Shown: positions 59,899-64,000 of the stretch, in pieces
Layout of the letters: the number at the start of each line of letters is the position of its first letter
How positions within the stretch are numbered: the stretch's first letter is position 1
Source: Paenibacillus physcomitrellae
GTDB lineage: Bacteria; Bacillota; Bacilli; Paenibacillales; Paenibacillaceae
DNA length: 64,000 nt
NCBI RefSeq assembly: GCF_002240225.1
Contig: NZ_CP022584.1
Location: 4,627,850 to 4,691,849 of the forward strand
Direction: 5' to 3'
The notes under the pieces: model-generated
What the model saw: only the letters and a program-made list of their open reading frames with translations
Told to the model about the DNA's origin: nothing
Database searches by the model: none
Program-made: the position numbers and the translations under genes

Positions 59899-60227
59899 AT
59901 GTATTTCCTCCAACTATAAACGAAAAATAAGATGCGATGTATGGGAAGGATCCCCGTCCTATTATCAGGGAAACGGCAGAAGAGGACAAGCCTACGCGGA
60001 AAAAGCTTAATAGAGCTTAATTGGGTAAGCAGCGGTCTGTTTGGAGCGGCCCGGGTTGACAAGGGATGTTTGGTATGGATAAAATGAACTCATGGATTTA
60101 GTAAATTAGTAAATTAGTAAACAAGCGAATGAACGAGCGAATGACAAACGGACGAATGACCAAATGAATGACCAAACAACCAAATCCCTAATTTGGTGAA
60201 AGTAAATAAATCGAAGGTGGCATCTAT
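59899..60227 (+). promoter_or_regulatory. Upstream region with promoter and short repeats
   Basis: TTGACA (60056-60061), 18-bp spacer and TAAAAT (60080-60085) form a good promoter. The leader (about 60100-60190) is a run of degenerate repeats: TTAGTAAA, then GAATGACCAAA-like units. RBS GAAGGTGG before the gene. No other gene. Confidence 0.65.
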
Positions 60228-60707
60228 ATGAAAATTCCTACCAGTCTTAAACATAAGCCGGTTATCGTCTCCGAAAATTATGAAAACGTGGACGGAAGAT
60301 ACGCCGGGGAAACCGATGCAAAAGGGCTGTCCCTAGGCTTGGCCCAATGGAACGACCGCGGCAAGGTGGATATTTCCGCCAAAGTCTGGCGGTACACCGG
60401 GGAGAAATGGTCGAGACAGTCAGAGGAGCTGCCGCTCCACCGGGTGCTCGACCTGGCGATTTTGGTGACGAGCAGCATGGCCCATTTTCGTGAAGCGTAC
60501 CGGTATGAAGATTTATATGATCCGGAGAATCCCATCATTGACCGCGTCGGCCTGCAGGGGGACGCGATGACGGTTGCGGTGGCTACGGACAACGACAAAA
60601 TCAAGGAAGATATCAAACTGTTCAGCCAGGCGCTTAGCGACGACAGCGAGCTGCTCGGAGAACGCCTGCGGACGCTTTCGCGCATTTTAAAGGAAATGGG
60701 ATATTAA
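60228..60707 (+). CDS. Conserved hypothetical protein, DUF6530-like
   Basis: 159 aa soluble protein. KHKPVIVSENYENVDGRYAGETDAKGLSLGLAQWNDRGKVDISAKVWR and SEELPLHRVLDLAILV recall the DUF6530 group of small proteins of Bacilli; function unknown. No catalytic motif visible. It is 37 bp before a GIY-YIG gene and likely co-transcribed with it. Confidence 0.65.
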   Translation: MKIPTSLKHKPVIVSENYENVDGRYAGETDAKGLSLGLAQWNDRGKVDISAKVWRYTGEKWSRQSEELPLHRVLDLAILVTSSMAHFREAYRYEDLYDPENPIIDRVGLQGDAMTVAVATDNDKIKEDIKLFSQALSDDSELLGERLRTLSRILKEMGY

Positions 60708-60744
60708 ATCGAAAGAGTTTTTTAAAACAAGGGAGGGGCTACTC

Positions 60745-61128
60745 GTGTCATTGGATAAGCAGCGAAAGAAGGAATTGGCATCCAAGTACACCCAGACGTT
60801 TCGCAGAATGGGCATTTATCAAATCCGGAATACGGAGAACGGAAAAATACTGGTCGCTTCCGCGATGGATCTGGACGGCGCCCGCAACCGTCTGGCCTTT
60901 ACCCAGCAGAACAACGTAAACAGCATGAGCGCGCTGCAGCAGGACTGGAACCGGTACGGCGGAGCAAGCTTTGTGTTCGAAGAGCTGGATGAGATCAAGC
61001 CGGATGAAGATTTTGCTGATGCCGCCGGATTGCAGAAATATAAAGGAGAGCTCGAAGCGCTGCTGGATATGTGGCTCGAGAAGCTTCAGCCGTTCGGGGA
61101 TCAAGGGTACAATAAACGTCCAAAATAA
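60745..61128 (+). CDS. GIY-YIG-like small protein
   Basis: 127 aa. MGIYQIRNTENGKILV carries the GIY part of the GIY-YIG nuclease fold, but the second motif is not clear (no YIG) and the catalytic Arg/Glu set cannot be confirmed; the segment DWNRYGGASFVFEELDEI matches family members of Bacilli that may be catalytically weak. GTG start at 60745 after GGAGGGG. The role is unknown. Confidence 0.7.
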   Translation: MSLDKQRKKELASKYTQTFRRMGIYQIRNTENGKILVASAMDLDGARNRLAFTQQNNVNSMSALQQDWNRYGGASFVFEELDEIKPDEDFADAAGLQKYKGELEALLDMWLEKLQPFGDQGYNKRPK

Positions 61129-61137
61129 GGGAATAGA

Positions 61138-61178
61138 TAAAATCGTTCTGCTCTGAATAAGAGGGAGCGATTTTTTTA
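61138..61178 (+). terminator. Terminator after the GIY-YIG-like gene
   Basis: AAATCGTTCTGCTC pairs with GAGGGAGCGATTT around TGAATAA, followed by TTTT. Confidence 0.8.
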
Positions 61179-61208
61179 TAAAAGGAATTGATTTGTAAAT
61201 TTATGGGT

Positions 61209-61239
61209 TTGACTTGGAGTTCACTCCAACGGGTATGAT
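61209..61239 (+). promoter_or_regulatory. MerR-type promoter with overlapping dyad
   Basis: TTGACT (61209-61214) and TATGAT (61234-61239) are 19 bp apart, the long spacer of MerR-controlled promoters. TTGGAGT and ACTCCAA (61214-61229) form a perfect 7-bp dyad in the spacer, the classical operator position. Confidence 0.85.
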
Positions 61240-61284
61240 GATCGTGTTAACCGAATTTCAAGCCATAGCAGGGGAGGTCGCCAA

Positions 61285-61698
61285 GTGTACGGGTTTGATC
61301 ATAACCGGTCCTACACCATTGCCGAAATTGCCGAACAGACCGGTCTTTCGCCGGATACGCTCAGGTATTACGAGAAAATCGGGCTGATTCTTCCGCCGGA
61401 ACGCGGATATAGCGGGCAGCGTGAGTATAGTCCCGCGGACTTAGGCAAAATCGTGTTCGTCACTCATCTCAGAAACACGCGCATGCCGCTTAAGAAGATT
61501 CAGGAATATATTAAAGCTTATAACGTACAGAATGAGGAAAAATGCTACGCCCTGCTGGACGAGCACCGGCAGGTCGTTGAATCGGAAATTGAGGAATGGA
61601 AGGCCACGCTGGATTTGTTGAAGTACAAGCTGGAGCATTTCCAGGAAGTGAAAGACGGCAAGTTATCGAAAGGAGCAGATCAACATGAACACAAATAA
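61285..61698 (+). CDS. MerR-family regulator
   Basis: 137 aa. Winged helix YTIAEIAEQTGLSPDTLRYYEKIGLILPPER, then the dimer helix LDEHRQVVESEIEEWKATLDLLKYKLEHF. Resembles YfmP/AdhR-type regulators without the cysteines of metal sensors, thus likely aldehyde or redox responsive. GTG start after GGGGAGG. Overlaps the SDR gene by 14 bases, and both lie behind one MerR-type promoter. Confidence 0.88.
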   Translation: MYGFDHNRSYTIAEIAEQTGLSPDTLRYYEKIGLILPPERGYSGQREYSPADLGKIVFVTHLRNTRMPLKKIQEYIKAYNVQNEEKCYALLDEHRQVVESEIEEWKATLDLLKYKLEHFQEVKDGKLSKGADQHEHK

Positions 61699-62689
61699 CA
61701 CGATTACACCTCAGGAGCCGCTGAATACCGGTTTCGGACCGCGCACAACGGCGGCGGAGGCGGTTGGGAAGGTCAATTTAGAAGGGAAGGTCGCCATCGT
61801 CACGGGCGGTTATTCCGGACTGGGGCTTGAAACCACGCGGGTATTGTCCGCTGCAGGAGCCAAGGTGATCGTGCCGGCGCGTACGCCTGAGAAAGCCAAG
61901 GCCGCTCTGGCTTCGATTCCCGGGGTGGAGCTGGAAATGCTGGATCTGATGGATCCGGCTTCGATCGACGCTTTTGCCGAGCGGTTTGTCCGCTCCGGAC
62001 GGCCATTGCATATTTTGGTCAACAGCGCAGGGGTCATGGCTTCGGAGGAGGCTTATGACAGCCGCGGGTATGAGCAGCAATTTGCCGTGAACCACCTGGG
62101 GCACTTCCAATTGACGGCCCGGCTGTGGCCCGCGCTTAAAGCTGCCGGCGGCGCCAGAGTGGTGTCCGTATCCTCCAAAGGACACCGGCTTGGAGGCGTA
62201 GATTTCGACGATTTGTTCTTTAAAAATAAACCTTACAGCAAGTGGGCGGCTTACGGGCAGGCCAAAACGGCTAACGCGTTGTTTGCGGTAGAGCTGGACC
62301 GCAGGGGCCAAAAAGAAGGGGTGCGGGCATTTTCGGTGCATCCAGGCAGCATCCTTACGGATCTGGCCCGTCATCTTTCTGACGATGAGCTGATGGCGAT
62401 GGGGGCAGTTAACGGGCAAGGCGAACGTGGATACGCTGCTTATGACAATGAGCGGAAAACGGTTCCCGAAGGCGCGGCGACCATCGTCTGGTGCGCAGTG
62501 AGTCCGATGCTGGACGGAAAGGGCGGCGTTTATTGCGAAAACGTGGATATCGCCCGCCAGGTTGAACCCGGGAAAGAAGGCGAGCCGAATATGTCCGGCG
62601 TCTGTTCCTGGGCGGTTGACCCGGAAGCCTCTGCCAAGTTATGGAACGTCAGCGAGCAGTTGACGGGCGTAAATTTTGAAACAAACTAA
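61685..62689 (+). CDS. SDR oxidoreductase controlled by MerR
   Basis: 334 aa. Cofactor motif TGGYSGLG (residues 40-47), NSAGVM, catalytic Ser in VVSVSSKGHR, Tyr190 and Lys194 in YGQAK. This is the retinol-dehydrogenase-like or WW-oxidoreductase-like branch. RBS AAAGGAG lies in the MerR gene. Probably detoxifies a carbonyl compound that the MerR protein senses; substrate unknown. Confidence 0.88.
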   Translation: MNTNNTITPQEPLNTGFGPRTTAAEAVGKVNLEGKVAIVTGGYSGLGLETTRVLSAAGAKVIVPARTPEKAKAALASIPGVELEMLDLMDPASIDAFAERFVRSGRPLHILVNSAGVMASEEAYDSRGYEQQFAVNHLGHFQLTARLWPALKAAGGARVVSVSSKGHRLGGVDFDDLFFKNKPYSKWAAYGQAKTANALFAVELDRRGQKEGVRAFSVHPGSILTDLARHLSDDELMAMGAVNGQGERGYAAYDNERKTVPEGAATIVWCAVSPMLDGKGGVYCENVDIARQVEPGKEGEPNMSGVCSWAVDPEASAKLWNVSEQLTGVNFETN

Positions 62690-62713
62690 CCCGGTGCAAG
62701 CAGGATTACAGAA

Positions 62714-62752
62714 AAGGCGTCTCCGTTAATCGGGGATGCTTTTTCTTATTGA
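62714..62752 (+). terminator. Terminator after the SDR gene
   Basis: AAAGGCGTCTCCG pairs with CGGGGATGCTTTT around TTAAT, followed by TTCTT. Confidence 0.75.
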
Positions 62753-62864
62753 TTTCCTCATAATATTAAAGGAATAGCGATAACATTTTACATAAGTCAT
62801 GATTTCTCTAAATTTTGAGGCGATAAAATAGTTTGTACTCATTCGTAAACATGGAGGTAATCTG

Positions 62865-63602
62865 GTGAACAACTTTTTAAATATTGCCCACAGGGGAGCA
62901 TCCGGCTATTGTCCGGAAAATACGATGGCAGCGTTCAAGCGTGCTATTGAGCTTGGCGCAAACGGCATCGAAACTGATGTGCAAATGACGGCTGACGGTC
63001 ATCTGGTGCTTATTCATGACGAAGGGCTGCAAAGAACCGCCGGTTCGCCGAAGCTGGTCAAAGACGTGACCTTGGAAGAGCTCCGCACTTTGGACGCAGG
63101 CTCCTGGTATGACCCATCTTTTGCCGGAGAACGGGTGCCAACGCTGCGCGAGCTGCTGGAATTGGTGCTGCCGACCTCTGTCCAGGTCAATATTGAACTG
63201 AAGAACGGGATCGTGCAATATCCGGGGCTGGAAGAAGCCGTTATCCAGGAAGTCCGCGAACTCGGATTAAGCGACCGGATCATTATTTCCAGCTTTAATC
63301 ATTATTCGCTGGTGAAATGCAAACAGCTGGCACCGGAAATCCGGACAGGCGTGTTATACATGGAAGGTTTATATGAGCCTTGGAAATATGCGGCCGGTTT
63401 GGGGGCGGATGCGCTGCATCCTCACTACTTTGCCGTGCTGCCTGAATGGGTGGCGGCTTCGGCGGAACAGAACATCGCTTACCATCCTTTTACCGTTAAT
63501 AAGGAAGAGGACATGAAGCGGCTGCTAGAAGCCGGCGTTGCGGCCATCATCACCGATTATCCCGACAAGCTCGGCAGCCTGCTGCAGGTGAAGAACAAGT
63601 AA
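62865..63602 (+). CDS. ugpQ: Glycerophosphodiester phosphodiesterase
   Basis: 245 aa, cytoplasmic type without signal peptide. AHRGASGYCPENTMAAF has the catalytic His and Glu; GIETDVQMTADGHLVLIHDEGLQRT gives the metal ligands and second His; later VNIELK, SFNHYSLV and ITDYPDKL. Frees glycerol 3-phosphate from deacylated phospholipids, fitting the Ugp-like importer 8 kb upstream. GTG start after GGAGG. Upstream, ATAACA and TTTACA near 62780-62792 are only a weak PhoP-box hint. Confidence 0.88.
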   Translation: MNNFLNIAHRGASGYCPENTMAAFKRAIELGANGIETDVQMTADGHLVLIHDEGLQRTAGSPKLVKDVTLEELRTLDAGSWYDPSFAGERVPTLRELLELVLPTSVQVNIELKNGIVQYPGLEEAVIQEVRELGLSDRIIISSFNHYSLVKCKQLAPEIRTGVLYMEGLYEPWKYAAGLGADALHPHYFAVLPEWVAASAEQNIAYHPFTVNKEEDMKRLLEAGVAAIITDYPDKLGSLLQVKNK

Positions 63603-63643
63603 AGTCACGTTAGGAAAATGGTCAGGCGCACGCTTTTAAATGA

Positions 63644-63690
63644 AAAAAATCCCTCCTTGCTGCAAGTTCAGCAAGGAGGGATTTTTTTGC
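63644..63690. terminator. Bidirectional terminator
   Basis: AAATCCCTCCTTGCTG pairs with CAGCAAGGAGGGATTT, with A run on the left and T run on the right, serving both convergent genes. Confidence 0.9.
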
Positions 63691-63697
63691 TCCAGAA

Positions 63698-64000
63698 TCA
63701 GCCTGTTTTAATTTCCCGGTTTGCCCGTCTCGTTTCGATGGCTTCCTCGTAATCCCGAATCAGGCCGTCGAAGATGCTTTCCCAGGATTGGCGGAGCGCA
63801 TGGTTGCGCGCTTCACGCCCCATATCAGCAAGCAGGGAAGGCAGCGCCGCGAGCCTGCTGATCTCTTCGGCCAGCACATCGGCGCGGCGCGGCTCCACGA
63901 GGCTGCCGGTAACGCCCGGCATAACGAGATCCTTGACCCCGCCTGCATTCACGCCAATAACGGGCAGTCCGGAAGCCATTGCTTCCAGGACGACGTTCCC
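63698..64000 (-). CDS. Glycosyltransferase family 4-type (C-terminal part)
   Basis: About 100 residues, cut by the window's right edge. GNVVLEAMASGLPVIGVNAGGVKDLVMPGVTGSLVEP is the donor-binding E-x7-E motif region of GT4 enzymes. The rest is the C-terminal helix. Acceptor and donor cannot be told. Confidence 0.88.
   Translation of the reverse strand, partial: GNVVLEAMASGLPVIGVNAGGVKDLVMPGVTGSLVEPRRADVLAEEISRLAALPSLLADMGREARNHALRQSWESIFDGLIRDYEEAIETRRANREIKTG

Overview
The window looks like chromosomal DNA of a spore-forming, Gram-positive, Paenibacillus-like bacterium with mid-range GC. Supporting signs are an alpha/beta-type spore DNA-binding protein, a YjcZ-type sporulation miniprotein, SLH surface-anchor repeats, strong GGAGG ribosome binding sites with frequent GTG and TTG starts, many Rho-independent terminators, and a set of carbohydrate ABC importers without their own ATPases. 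No insertion sequence, prophage, CRISPR array or rRNA was seen.

Left third (1-20.6 kb), mostly housekeeping: the end of an SDR dehydrogenase; class I fumarase; phoR and phoP (sensor first, regulator with its own promoter); a soluble CBS-chemoreceptor-like protein; pstB-phoU behind a PhoP-box array; polA-mutM-coaE-lytic transglycosylase; a convergent spore protein gene; nrdR; YnfA and EamA membrane proteins; tRNA-Leu(CAG). Then comes a four-gene locus: a lipoprotein with two almost identical DM13 domains, a DoxX membrane protein, an OmpR-type regulator and a histidine kinase with almost no extracytoplasmic loop. tRNA-Ala(GGC) and a FusB-type EF-G-binding protein follow. The fusB-like gene has a leader with a tiny ORF and a terminator.

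Middle (20.6-45 kb), accessory: an ABC exporter; an Lsa-type ABC-F ribosome-protection gene with a leader that can form mutually exclusive terminator and antiterminator helices; a GPP34-like protein and a small MerR protein; an SLH-anchored 5'-nucleotidase behind PhoP-box-like repeats; an acyl-CoA dehydrogenase-like flavoprotein; a GH94-type phosphorylase with a cre site. Next is a LacI regulator followed by three TGGAACWGTTCCA operators and an operon of GH13 glucosidase, ABC importer and GH32 fructosidase. A VanY-type peptidase and a secreted copper-amine-oxidase-N-like protein close this part.

Right third (45-64 kb): an AraC-type membrane regulator with an Lpl-like importer whose first permease gene has an in-frame TGA; a Ugp-like glycerol-3-phosphate importer behind a PhoP-box-like region; a LysR gene divergent from an O-methyltransferase; AlaX-type tRNA editing protein; two related miniproteins; a nucleoside hydrolase; two small conserved proteins; a MerR-SDR operon; a glycerophosphodiester phosphodiesterase; and the end of a glycosyltransferase gene.

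Two themes link separate loci. Phosphate supply: PhoPR, PstB-PhoU, the surface 5'-nucleotidase, the Ugp importer and the phosphodiesterase, with 11-bp-phased TTWACA repeats before at least three of them. Translation-targeting antibiotic defence: the FusB-like and Lsa-like genes, both behind apparent transcription attenuators.
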